A DNA stretch of 25,111 nt from Priapulus caudatus (GCF_000485595.1 NW_014579603.1:1-25111), one strand, 5' to 3'. Shown: positions 1 to 8,322, numbered from the stretch's first letter. Numbers and translations: made by a program. The notes: generated by a model from the sequence alone, not told the origin.

Positions 1-299
1 GCTCGATCGCTCCATCGTGCGCAGCCTCCGAGCTGTGCTGGTGATTCATGAGCCTAGCATCGTGCGACTGCTAGGGCTTCACCGGCGGCTGACGGCGGCG
101 GCTCGTTAGAAGCAAGCTGCCACCTGTCAGCAACAAATGTGCGTACGGCGGGGTCGTTGCTCTCACACCGCCTCCACCCTAACGCCCTAATGGGTCGCCC
201 GCATAATGCACCTGGGGGGAGCGAGTGGCGTCCCCTAGCACCCCCGGGTCATGATGTCGGCGGGTGATTTACCCCCCGGCTGGCCCGTGTGTCTGTTGG
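1..299. other. Non-coding stretch, no gene recognised
   Basis: Moderately GC-rich sequence of ordinary complexity. No open frame of useful length and no recognisable protein or RNA motif was seen. It runs directly into the possible SINE fragment that follows and may belong to the same mobile element, but no element end or target-site duplication was found. Confidence 0.4.
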
Positions 300-440
300 T
301 CGCTAGGTGGCGCAGCGGTCTAGCGCGTGAGGGCGGAGATGGGAAGGCGATGCTGAGGCGATGCTACATCGCAGCCTCTGCTACACCTAAGTCATGCCTG
401 GATGCCACCCCGGGCCTGCAGCGTTGATTCTGTCCTAATG
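300..440 (+). mobile_element. Possible tRNA-derived SINE fragment (A-box-like start)
   Basis: TGGCGCAGCGGTCTAGCGCG at 308-327 fits the RNA polymerase III internal promoter A box (TRGYNNARNNGG) and resembles the heads of many tRNA-derived SINEs. A weak B-box-like GCGTTGATTC lies near 420-429. The A-to-B distance (about 110 bp) is too long for an intact tRNA. A short hairpin (355-378, GAGG-CGATG paired with CATCG-CCTC around a bulge) lies between them. I see no poly-A or simple-repeat tail and no target-site duplication, so the call rests on the A-box match alone. It could be chance or part of another repeat. Confidence 0.3.
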
Positions 441-702
441 CTGATGTCGGATGAGTGCGTCACTTCACCTCTGGTGTTGAGTGGAAAATAAAGCGGCGAC
501 CGTGCCATCGTAACCACTACATGTCCGCGTTATGGTTTATACATTGATCGCGTGGTATGTGGGAGAGAGGCACAAGAGCTTTGACCCATTGCCTCAAGGT
601 GGAGGCGGGAGAGTAAAAAGAAATATGTAGATATGTAGAGAGGTAATTAGAGAGAATAATGAATGGTAATTTTGAAAGCGACAGATCTGGAGGGAAATAG
701 TA
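441..702. other. Non-coding stretch, no gene recognised
   Basis: Ordinary to A/G-rich sequence with no supported gene. An AATAAA at 487-492 on the plus strand has no upstream coding region to belong to. Confidence 0.4.
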
Positions 703-703
703 A

Positions 704-734
<31 letters not shown>

Positions 735-747
735 TGCGTGTGTGTGT
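703..747. repeat. (TG)n/(TGCG)n microsatellite
   Basis: Alternating purine-pyrimidine run: TG dinucleotides, then about six TGCG units, then TG again. Such tracts are length-unstable and can adopt Z-DNA. No gene overlaps it. Confidence 0.9.
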
Positions 748-769
748 CAGGGAAAAAATAAAAATGTAT

Positions 770-925
770 TTTTTGGGGGCTACTTTTTAAACCCGCGTGC
801 ATGAAAATAGCACTCTAAAATTTGGTTTGCATTGAAATCTATGCAAATTTCCGGGGGCTCTTTTTGGCATTTCCGGGGCTCTTTTTGGCATTTCGGGGGC
901 TAAATCGCCCCGAGCCCCCGTGTAT
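770..925. repeat. Short G-rich tandem repeat (GGGGCTCTTTTTGGCATTTC units)
   Basis: Two adjacent near-identical units of about 23-24 bp, with core GGGGCTCTTTTTGGCATTTC, lie at 848-895. A related start (GGGGGCTACTTTTT) occurs upstream near 775, and a partial GGGGGCTAAATC follows at 895-906. The open frame across it (822-1004) is repetitive and ends in a TGCG microsatellite, so I do not treat it as coding. It may be a remnant of a larger interspersed repeat that I cannot name. Confidence 0.6.
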
Positions 926-936
926 TTTTTTCACTG

Positions 937-990
937 GTGTGTGTGTGCGTGCGTGCGTGCGTGCGTGCGTGTGGATGGATGGGGGGGGGA
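937..990. repeat. (TG)n/(TGCG)n microsatellite with G run
   Basis: A second TG/TGCG tract like the one at 703-747, ending in GGAT repeats and a run of nine G. Both tracts bracket the short G-rich tandem repeat. Confidence 0.85.
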
Positions 991-1282
991 TTGGGGTTCG
1001 ATGACCGTTCTCATGGCTACAGTTCAGTTCTTGATGATTCAGTGACGTTGGCCAGTGTCCATCCGTTTTGACCACCCTGTGCTTTTGTCTGAGCTCTGTC
1101 AGGTGGGTGCCTTCTTCTTAATATAATCCGTTAAAATACGGTCATATATCAGATAATACGTGACGACAAAGACAATAACAAGCGGTGACATGTTGCATGT
1201 AGAGTATATAGGAGCCGTATATTTTATCGTGAGTGTCAAAGACAATAATTATGTTCGCTGGCACAAAACAGCTGATAGTATT
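991..1282. other. Non-coding stretch, nothing recognised
   Basis: Ordinary-complexity sequence. GGTTCGATGACC near 995 vaguely resembles a Pol III B box but has no matching A box at tRNA distance. No coding signal. Confidence 0.4.
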
Positions 1283-1339
1283 TACACACGCGCACTCACA
1301 CGCACGCGCGCACGCACGCACGCACACTCGCACACACGT
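1283..1339. repeat. (CA)n/(CACG)n microsatellite
   Basis: Alternating pyrimidine-purine run of CACACG, CGCGCG and CACG units, the complementary orientation to the TGCG tracts upstream. Z-DNA-prone composition. Open frames over it on both strands are simple translations of the repeat. Confidence 0.85.
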
Positions 1340-1573
1340 ATAGATTTCAGCCTGCCGACAACGGCGGAAACGTAGACAAAAACACAATTTTGTAATTTTA
1401 AAAATAACAGAAGTAAAGCGGGAGAAATTAGCTCGCATTAATGAAGAGGAAGGGGGAGGGGGAAACGACCGGTGGCGTGAACAACGAAGCACGTTCTATT
1501 GTTCGCGGACCGACCACGTGACGTCGATGATAGATTTTCCGACACGCTCTCGCAGAATTGTGGACAAGATCCT

Positions 1574-2410
1574 CAGCAGTCGTAACGGTGGCCTTCCTCG
1601 TTTCTCCCTCACCCCCCCCCCATGGCAGCAGTATATAACGGAGGCCTTACCTCGTTTCTCCCTCACACCCTCCACCCCCCCCATGTCCAGCAGTCGTAAC
1701 GGAGGACTTCCTCGTTTCTCCCTCACACCCTGCCCCCCCCCCCCATGCAGGCAGTCTGTAACGGAGGGGACTTCCTCGTTTCTCCCTCACACCCTCCCCC
1801 CCCCCCATGCCAGCGAGTCATAACGGAGGCCTTCCTCGTTTCTGCCCTCAACACCCTCCCCCCCCCATGCTCCAGCAGTCAGTAACGGAGGCCTTCCTCG
1901 CTTTCTCCCTCACACCGCTCCCCCCCCCCATGCAGCAGTCGCTAACGCAGAAGGACTTCCTCGTTTTCTCCCTCACATCTCCCCCCCATGCAGCAGTCAT
2001 AACAGAGCCTTCCTCCGTTTCTCCCTCACACACCTCCCCCCATGCAGCGAGTCGTAAACGGAGCGATTCCCTCGTTTCTCACCTCACACCCTTCCCCCCC
2101 ATGCAGCAGTCATAACGGAACAAGGCCTTCCTCGTTTTCTCGCTCACACCCCCCTCCCCCCCCTCATCGCACCCGCAGTCATAACGGGGCCTTCCCTCGT
2201 TTCCTCCCTCAACCACTCCCCTACATGCAGCCAGTCGCGTAACGGAGGCCTTCCGCGTGTTCCCTCGCACACCCTCCCCCCCATGCCAGCCAGGTCGTAA
2301 CGGAGGCCCTTCCTCGTTTCTCCCTCACACCCTCCCCCCCCATGCAGCAGGCGCTAACAGAGGCCTTCCCTCCTTTCTCCCTCACACCCTACCCCCACGA
2401 TGCCAGCAGA
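1574..2410. repeat. C-rich minisatellite, ~59-bp unit, about 14 copies
   Basis: Each unit reads CAGCAGTCGTAACGGAGGCC, then TTCCTCGTTTCTCCCTCACA, then a short CCCTC followed by a run of roughly 5-10 C, then ATG. Units begin near 1574, 1622, 1685, 1747, 1809, 1869, 1932, 1989, 2043, 2103, 2166, 2227, 2285 and 2343, with a decayed end around 2398. They differ mostly by one- or two-base insertions and deletions and by C-run length rather than by substitutions. All three frames are intermittently open on the plus strand (repeating PRFSLTP-like peptides), but the frame shifts between units, so it is not a coding repeat. Confidence 0.92.
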
Positions 2411-2459
2411 TCGAGGATTGATTTGGCTAACAGAAATTCAAATATAGCGAGAACCAGGA

Positions 2460-2820
2460 GCATAGAGAAGTTTCCGCCGTGCATGAGAGAGAAATGAGGA
2501 GGTAGTCAGAGAAAGGGGGAGAGAGAGAGTGAAAGAGAGACAAACAGCCAGAGTAGATAGGATGGGGGGGGGGTAAAAATAGAGATAAATGGAGAGGAGA
2601 GAGGAGAGAGAGATAAAGGCGAGAGACAGAAGCGAAAGACGAGAGCCGAAGAAGAGAGAGAGGAGAGAGAGAGGAGTAGAGAAGAGCGCAGAGAGAGCAC
2701 CGCCGAGACGAGAAGAGAGATGAGAGAGAGAGAGATACGAGGAGAGAGGAGAGAGCGAGAGCTCGAAGAGCGAACGGAGAGAGAAGAAAGAGCGATGAGA
2801 GGCACGAATGAGAGATAACG
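2460..2820. repeat. GA-rich low-complexity tract
   Basis: About 360 bp strongly biased to purines on the plus strand (GAGA, GAGGA, GAAGA words) with occasional C and T. No unit is strictly repeated. The Ser/Leu-rich open frames on the minus strand are translations of CTCT and are not genes. Confidence 0.8.
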
Positions 2821-3015
2821 TGATAACAGCCACATGTACACGGTGTAAGCCCTAGAGTGGGGTGTCGCAGCTAGGTGGGGTAACGAATAATATGCAAGAA
2901 GTAACTCGTAAATAAACGCGCCCCCGCCTCCCTCAGCGAGCCTTAAGTAGAGGAACAATGAATGACTCACGCGTTCAGTGCTCACACACAAATATCAGTA
3001 CACAGTGACAAACGC
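2821..3015. other. Non-coding stretch downstream of the receptor gene
   Basis: Ordinary-complexity sequence. No canonical AATAAA on the minus strand was found here or nearer the receptor stop codon. The closest is an AATAAG variant (plus-strand CTTATT near 3141). The transcript end is therefore undetermined. Confidence 0.4.
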
Positions 3016-3066
3016 GATATATATATTTATATATGTATATGACACACACGCGCACACACACACGCA
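3016..3066. repeat. (TA)n and (CA)n microsatellite
   Basis: A TATATATA tract with interruptions, followed directly by alternating CA/CG dinucleotides. Simple-sequence repeat with no coding content. Confidence 0.85.
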
Positions 3067-3096
3067 AGACTTGTAGTGAGAAACGTGGCAGCATAA

Positions 3097-3567
3097 GCGC
3101 CACCTATAGGGAGAATGGTGAACAATCACCTTAATCGCCTTATTGGCTGAAATCGCCTTAATATTGGATTACTGCCTTGTTGGTGGGAAACTACCGTAGA
3201 GTCTGCTGCGTATTATCGTGCATGCGCCCTCTAGTGGATGTATTGCACACTGCCACGACACTCCGGCTCTGTTTTTAGGTGTACGAGCCGTATCCCTCCA
3301 GCGCCCTCTACCAGCGTCAGTCCTACACGGCTGTCACGTGGCGCCCCCTGCTGCAGCGCAGTCTAAGAGCTGTGCGGCGCCCCCTGCTGTTGCCTTGAGC
3401 ATCCGACCTCCGGTATCCCTCACCACGGTACGGATGCAATGCTTTGTAGTGGCGCCCCCTGTTGCGGCACTTTGTGCAACACCGCACATTAACGCCCCCT
3501 GTGGCTGCAACGTCGTGGACATGTAGAGGGCAGTGGCGACCCCTGCCATGGTGGCGCCTCCTGCTGC
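3097..3567 (-). promoter_or_regulatory. Cluster of CTCF-like GCGCCCCCTGNTG motifs, possible insulator
   Basis: Nine motifs in the same orientation begin near 3097 (GCGCCACCTATAGG), 3224 (GCGCCCTCTAGTGG), 3301 (GCGCCCTCTACCAG), 3341 (GCGCCCCCTGCTGC), 3377 (GCGCCCCCTGCTGT), 3452 (GCGCCCCCTGTTGC), 3492 (ACGCCCCCTGTGGC), 3536 (GCGACCCCTGCCAT) and 3554 (GCGCCTCCTGCTGC). A tenth, GCGCCCCCTGCCGG at 3946, lies inside the receptor exon. The bilaterian CTCF core, read on the reverse strand, is roughly AGCGCCCCCTGGTGG, so several are close matches. The cluster lies in the 3' UTR or just beyond the end of the receptor gene. CTCF binding is inference; a degenerate interspersed repeat carrying this motif would look the same. 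Confidence 0.5.
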
Positions 3568-3583
3568 TGTGCGGCGTGGCGCG

Positions 3584-4975
3584 TCACGCGTACGTCGTGG
3601 ACATGTAGAGGGCGGCGGCCTTGCGGTCGCGCAGCTTGCGGCACTGGCAGGCGAGGATGCGCGTGAACGCCGTGCGGAAGTTGCGGCTGAACATGGAGTA
3701 GATGAAGGGGTTGACCATCGACGAGCAGTAGCCGAACCAGGTGAAGGCCACCATCATCTCATCGGTGATGTGGCGGCGGCACGGTGCGCACACCGCCTGC
3801 ATCACGTAGCTGACGAAAAACGGGCACCAGAGCACCATGAACACTGTGAAGATGATGCCGAGAGTCTGCGACGCCTTGCGCTCGTTGCGCGTCTTCATCG
3901 TCATGACGTAGCCGACTAGGCGCGCCGAGTCCACCGCCGACGACGGCGCCCCCTGCCGGCTCTCCCGCCGCTCGTGCGAGCGCTTCTTGTGCACGCCGAC
4001 GTGGTTGCCGTGGTGACTGTTGCCATGGTGGTTGTTGCCGTGGTGCAGCGCGGAGTGCGCGGAGGCGGACGTCGTTAGCTGCATCGTTGAGCTGGGCGTC
4101 GTCGGTGACTTCGTCTTCCAGCGCGACGCGTCGTCGTCGCGGCAACCGTCGTCGCGGCAACCATCATCGTAGCGCGACTCCGGCAGCTCTCCCATCGGCG
4201 CCGTCGCTTTGCAGTAGGAGTTTGCCCTGCGTGCAGCGGCGGCTGGTAGGAGCGTCGCGGGGGTGTGGCTGTCGGCGGGGGGGTCCGGCGATAGCTCCAG
4301 CTCCGCGGTGGCGCTGCGTGAGATCGCCAGCTTGAGCATGCCGTGCTCGTAGCTGTTGGACTTGTCGAGCGACGATCGCATGGGTGACTCGTCGTCGTCG
4401 TCGTCACCGTCGTCGTCGTCGTCGTCATCGTCATCTGGCTCGGACGCACCGCCAACGCTACGTGACATCGCCGCGACATCACACGCTCCTGCCGCCGCCG
4501 CGCGGTGCCGCCTTGCCCCCGCCGCGGCGCGCCGCTCCTCACCCATCCGCCGGGGGGCGCCATCGAGCGGCATGCGACAACCGCTCTCGTACATGGCCAT
4601 TGACGATTCTTCCCACGCCTCTGCCGCCGCCTCCGCCGCCCGCTCCCCCGCCGCGGCAGAAGACGTCGTCGTCGACCCCGCCGCTGCCGCTCTCGCCGGC
4701 GCCCTCCGGTGGCGGCCGAACGGCTTTGCGCGAACGCCATTCTTGTGTTTGATGGCGCGCGTGTTGAGCAGGTGTATCGTCATCGAGTATGTGACGATCA
4801 TGATGAGCAGCGGGATGTAGAAGCTGCCGATGGATGACGCGACGATGAACGTCTTGTCGTTGGGGAAACACATGCCGTCGATGAGCAGCGTGCTGCGGTC
4901 GTGCCGTGAGAGAATGAAGAGCGGGGCGGCGATGACGACAGAGATAGCCCACACCAGACAGATCTTCACAGCCAC
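3584..4975 (-). CDS. 5-HT2-like biogenic amine GPCR, last exon (partial: TM4 to C-terminus)
   Basis: A class A GPCR exon of 463 codons ending in TGA at 3584-3586. Numbered from the exon start it shows TM4 (residues 3-22; W9 as 4.50), the ECL2 cysteine C36, and TM5 (43-68) with serines S47, S48 and S51 (5.42, 5.43, 5.46), P55 (5.50) and Y63 (5.58). An unusually long third intracellular loop (about 71-364) follows. TM6 carries E365 (6.30) and WCPFF (383-387). ECL3 has two cysteines, TM7 has W413 and NPFIY (422-426), helix 8 is FSRNFRTAF, and CQC in the tail may be palmitoylated. The TM5 serines and WCPFF indicate an amine receptor; TM5/TM6 wording is closest to 5-HT2 types as I recall them. The loop contains poly-Asp (about 180-196) and HHGN repeats (310-325). 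The first codon is GTG directly after a splice acceptor, so this is an internal exon start, not translation initiation. TM1-TM3, with the ligand-binding Asp 3.32 and the DRY motif, are not in the window. Octopamine, tyramine or dopamine receptor remains possible. Confidence 0.88.
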   Translation of the reverse strand: MAVKICLVWAISVVIAAPLFILSRHDRSTLLIDGMCFPNDKTFIVASSIGSFYIPLLIMIVTYSMTIHLLNTRAIKHKNGVRAKPFGRHRRAPARAAAAGSTTTSSAAAGERAAEAAAEAWEESSMAMYESGCRMPLDGAPRRMGEERRAAAGARRHRAAAAGACDVAAMSRSVGGASEPDDDDDDDDDGDDDDDESPMRSSLDKSNSYEHGMLKLAISRSATAELELSPDPPADSHTPATLLPAAAARRANSYCKATAPMGELPESRYDDGCRDDGCRDDDASRWKTKSPTTPSSTMQLTTSASAHSALHHGNNHHGNSHHGNHVGVHKKRSHERRESRQGAPSSAVDSARLVGYVMTMKTRNERKASQTLGIIFTVFMVLWCPFFVSYVMQAVCAPCRRHITDEMMVAFTWFGYCSSMVNPFIYSMFSRNFRTAFTRILACQCRKLRDRKAAALYMSTTYA

Positions 4976-4996
4976 CTGTGTAGAGAGAGAAGCTTG
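4976..4996 (-). other. 3' splice site (acceptor) of the receptor last exon
   Basis: Read on the minus strand, a pyrimidine tract (CTTCTCTCTCTACACAG) ends in AG at 4977-4976, and the exon continues as GTG GCT GTG AAG, coding for TM4. The intron sits in phase 0 just before TM4. The open frame upstream becomes the pyrimidine tract itself, which supports a splice junction rather than a start codon. Confidence 0.85.
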
Positions 4997-6372
4997 TTAG
5001 AGAGGGGGAGAGAGAGATAGAGAGAGGAGGAGGAGGATCATGCTGCGGTCGTGCCGCGAGAGAATGAAGAGCGGCGCGGCGATGACGACAGAGATAGCCC
5101 ACACCAGACAGATCTTCACAACCACCTGTGTAGAGAGAGAATTGTTGAGAGGGAAGAGAGATAGAGAAGAGGATGAGGAGATCAGCTGCGGCTTGTTGCG
5201 CGAGGAGAAGAAGAGCGGGGCGGCTAATGAACGAGATAGCGCACGACCAGACAGATGCTTCAGCAGCCTGTTAGAAAGAGAGAAGCTTGTTTAGATGAGT
5301 AAGAGAGAGATAGAGAGGAGGAGGAGGAGATCATGCTGTGGTGTGCGCGAGAGAATGAAGAGCGCGCGGGATGACGAAGAGATAGCCCACACCTAACAGA
5401 TTTCACAACACTGTGGTAGAGCGAGCAAGCTTGTTAAGTTAGAGGGATGAGAGAGATAGAGAAGGAGAGGGAGGATTCATGCTGCGGTCGGTGGGCCGCG
5501 AGAGAATGAAGAGCGGAGGCGGCGATGACGACAGAGATATCCCAGCCAGACAGATCTTACACACCACCTTGTAGAGAGTAGAAGCTTGTTAGAGAAAGGG
5601 AAGAGAGAGATAGAGGAGAGGATGGAGGAGCGATCTGCTGCGGTCGTGCCGGCGAGAGAATGAAGACGTCGGCGATAGGAGACAGAGATAGCCCATCACC
5701 AGACAGATCTTCACAGCCACGGTACTGTGTAGAGAGAGAAGGCTTGGTTAGAGTGGAGGAGAGAGATAGAGAGGAGGAGAGGAGGATACATGCTAGCGGT
5801 CGTAGGCCGCGAGAGAATGAAGAGGCGGCGCGGCGATGAGACAGAGATAGCCCACAACCAGACAGATGTTCACAGGTCCAGCCTGTGTAGAGAGAGAGCT
5901 TGTTAGAGAGGTGGAGAGAGATAGTAGAGAGGAGAGGAGGATCATGCTGCGGGTCGTGCGCGAGAGAATGAAGAGCGGGGCGGCGATGAGCGACAGAGAA
6001 TAGCCCACACAACAGATCTATCACCACCTGTTAGAGAGAGAAGCTTTGTTAGAGAGAGGGAGAGAGAGATAGAGAGAGGAGGAGGAGGTATATGCTTGCG
6101 TCCTGTGGCCAGGCGAGAGATATGAAGAGCGGCGGCGGCGATGACGACAGAGATCGCCCACCAAGCGGATCTTACACCACCGTGTGTAGAGAGAGATACT
6201 TGTTTAGAGAGAGGGAGAGAGAGATAGAGAGAGGAGGAGGAGGATCATGCTGGCGGTCGTGGGTGCCGCGAGAGAATGAAGAGCGGCGCGGGCGATGACG
6301 ACAGAGATACCCAGACGAACAGATCTTCACAAGCGCACCCTGGTGTAGAGAGAGAAGCTTGTTAGAGAGAGG

Positions 6373-6415
<43 letters not shown>

Positions 6416-6590
6416 AGAGAGGATGAGAGAGAGAGGAGACGGAGACGAGACGGAACGGAGGAACGGAGACGGAGGACGGAGACGGGAAGAGAGAGAAGAG
6501 GAAGTAAGGGAGGGAGGAGCAGGAGCAGACGATCTCACAGCAGCTGCGCGTATGTGCAGAGAGAGAGAGCTTGTTAGAGGAGAGGGAAGA
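4976..6590 (-). repeat. Tandem array copying the splice acceptor and TM4 exon start (~150-bp unit)
   Basis: The exon segment with TGCTGCGGTCGTGCC at 4891 recurs with anchors near 5041, 5184, 5334, 5480, 5636, 5791, 5945, 6093 and 6248, a spacing of 143-156 bp. A further diverged unit ends near 6527-6578, where a GA expansion replaces the exon part. On the minus strand a unit consists of pyrimidine tract, CACAG acceptor, about 28 codons of TM4 (KICLVWAISVVIAAPLFILS, then RHDRS) and a CTCCTCCTCC linker. No unit has a GT donor after the exon part, so they are not complete alternative exons. Most units from 5184 on carry many single-base insertions and deletions, so the TM4 frame is broken. The founder is probably the true exon start. 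Confidence 0.92.
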
Positions 6591-6670
6591 GAGAGAGGAG
6601 AGGGAAGGAGAGAGACAGGACAGTAGGAAGAGAGGAAGAGAGAAAGGGGACGCACGCACGCACGCACCTC
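6330..6670. repeat. GA-rich tract with GGAGACGGA repeats, then CACG microsatellite
   Basis: Includes an (AG)n run at 6380-6410, a 6420-6500 stretch of short GGAGACGGA-like words and more GA-rich sequence, ending in CGCACGCACGCACGCACC at 6650-6667. It grades out of the splice-site array; its inner part (6527-6578) is recognisable as a degraded array unit. Copied at 16130-16470. Confidence 0.8.
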
Positions 6671-7105
6671 ACACAAACATACATAGCCACTCGTCCTTGG
6701 CACTATGAAGAAGCTGTGAAGGCGAAGCAGAGGAGAGGAGCAATAAGCAAAGCGATATGTAAAAAGGTGCGTCACATCTGCAGTGCTCCGCCATGCCTGC
6801 TGCAACCTTGAAGAGAAACATGTGCCACTACCCAGGAAGCCACGCTGTGTTGTGTCAATTACCATGTGATGACCTACCTCCCAAAGACGGTATAGATGTT
6901 TTTTTTGCACGCTCAATTAGAGCCAAGCTGTGATAGCAGCGAGAGAATCGTAGACCTGCGACAATTAAGGCTAGATATGACCTCAGGAAACAAATCTGTC
7001 GCTCACAATTTAGCCAGCTTGACCCAAATAGTGCCCAAACTGGCCAAATGAAGCCAAGGGCTGTGGTCAGGTCCGAACGCTGGCGAGCGTGACCGAAGAC
7101 AGCGA
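6671..7105. other. Ordinary-complexity non-coding stretch, no gene recognised
   Basis: Balanced composition with a run of eight T near 6899. Open frames on the minus strand pass through but carry no recognisable domain and continue into low-complexity GA sequence. An exon of the upstream part of the receptor was looked for and not found. Copied at 16471-16905. Confidence 0.4.
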
Positions 7106-7425
7106 GCTCGTCTTTCTCCTCCCTCCTGCTCTCTCTGGTCTCTCTTCTCCTTGTCTCTCCTCGCTGCCTATTTTGCAGCCGCCCCCCCCCCCGCCGACCC
7201 CGCCCCCCCGCCCCCCCCGCCCCTCTCTCTATCTGCTCCTCTACTCTCTCTCTCGTCGCTCTCTCTCTCTCTCTCTTCTCTCCTCTCATCTTCTCGTCTC
7301 TCTCATCTCTCTCCCCGCCCTCCCCGCTCCATCTCTCTGTCGGCATCTTTTTGCTCACTCTCTCTCCCTCTCTCCTCATCTCTCGCCTCTTCAAAGCTGC
7401 GCCTCTCCCCGCTCTCTTCACCTGA
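7106..7425. repeat. Pyrimidine-rich (CT/C-run) tract
   Basis: About 320 bp of mostly C and T on the plus strand: C runs of up to about 10 at 7182-7225, then repeated CTCTCT. Purine-rich on the other strand. Such tracts favour triplex structures and polymerase stalling. The Ser/Leu/Pro open frames over it are translations of the repeat. Copied at 16906-17225. Confidence 0.8.
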
Positions 7426-8095
7426 CAGCGGGTCTTTGTTGGCGTCCGGTACTTGCACGGGTACTTGAGCGGAGGCACGGTCGGTCGTAAGAGGAATGCA
7501 GACAGAGTGTAAGGATGGAGGCCGGTGGAGAAGAGTACGTCGCATGCTCACCCACAGGTCGACACGATCGCGTGCAGCAGGAACATACCTGCAAGCAGTA
7601 GAGATGTGAGTCGAGGTGAAGTCGTAGTAGAGCTGGAGGGGATGCGCCAGTCTATAGGCTAGATGATATGTTAAGTTATACTGTTCTCCTGCCTGTTATA
7701 CGTCTGTCTGTTTATGTGAAGTGCGTGCGTGCGTGTCGTGTCTGTCTGTCTCTCGCCTCTTTTTTCAATGTGATCTCGCTTTTGTTCGTGCTGTCTCCCG
7801 TCTCGTCGCTCCGGCTCTAGTCTAATTCTTACCAGCCGGTTGTTTCCATTATGTTAATCGCTTCTTACTCTAACGACAGCCCTTCTCATTTTCACGATCT
7901 CGCATTTCAGCGGCACGCACGCGCGAACGCAGGGGTGCGCATCAGCTACGTACGTCACGTCATCGTCAGGCACGCACGCAATGCACATACTACCCCGCAC
8001 ACTCAGCCGCACCGCAGCGCACACGTAAGGTAGCATTCTATCAGGACGTTTCGGGCCTGATCAATATTGAAAGGCTTTTCTCATTGTTGGTCAGG
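7426..8095. other. Non-coding stretch with short TGCG/GCAC simple repeats
   Basis: Ordinary composition with small (GTGC)n (7722-7738) and CGCACGCACG patches (7913-7924, 7970-7980). No gene, RNA or mobile-element signature recognised. Copied at 17226-17895. Confidence 0.4.
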
Positions 8096-8175
8096 CATAC
8101 ACGCCGGCGTGTGTGCGGTGCAGCGTGGTCGCGCCGCCTCGCGCGGCCGCCGGGGCCGGCCCGCGCAACACCACA
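8096..8175. other. CpG-dense patch
   Basis: A short stretch rich in CpG (CGCGGCCGCCGGGGCCGGCC at 8142-8161 region), surrounded by less GC-rich DNA. It could mark a small CpG island or be incidental; no adjoining promoter elements or coding start support either reading. Copied at 17896-17975. Confidence 0.35.
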
Positions 8176-8244
8176 ATGTCGCGAATTTAGCGAACAGCTT
8201 CGCGCCTGCCATTGGAAGGAGGACTCGATTTTTGATGGGGCGTC

Positions 8245-8247
8245 TCG

Positions 8248-8280
<33 letters not shown>

Positions 8281-8322
8281 CCCCTCCTCTCTCTCTCTCT
8301 CGTCTCGTCCCGTCTCTCTCCA
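8245..8322. repeat. (CT)n low-complexity tract
   Basis: TCTC repeats interrupted by CCCCTCCT and CGTCTCGTCCCG words. Simple sequence. Copied at 18045-18122 with the same length. Confidence 0.85.

Noticed and set aside
4356-4820. Plus-strand frames antisense to the receptor loop (poly-Ser and others)
   Set aside because: They are shadows of the receptor exon; poly-Ser is the complement of the poly-Asp codons.
4976-6590. Array considered as a CRISPR-like array or as mutually exclusive exons
   Set aside because: There are no unique spacers between conserved repeats, and units have an acceptor but no GT donor, so they are neither CRISPR nor complete alternative exons.
6855-7478. 207-codon minus-strand frame, repeated at 16655-17278
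   Set aside because: Most of it is RER/GGRG translation of a GA tract; the rest shows no domain.
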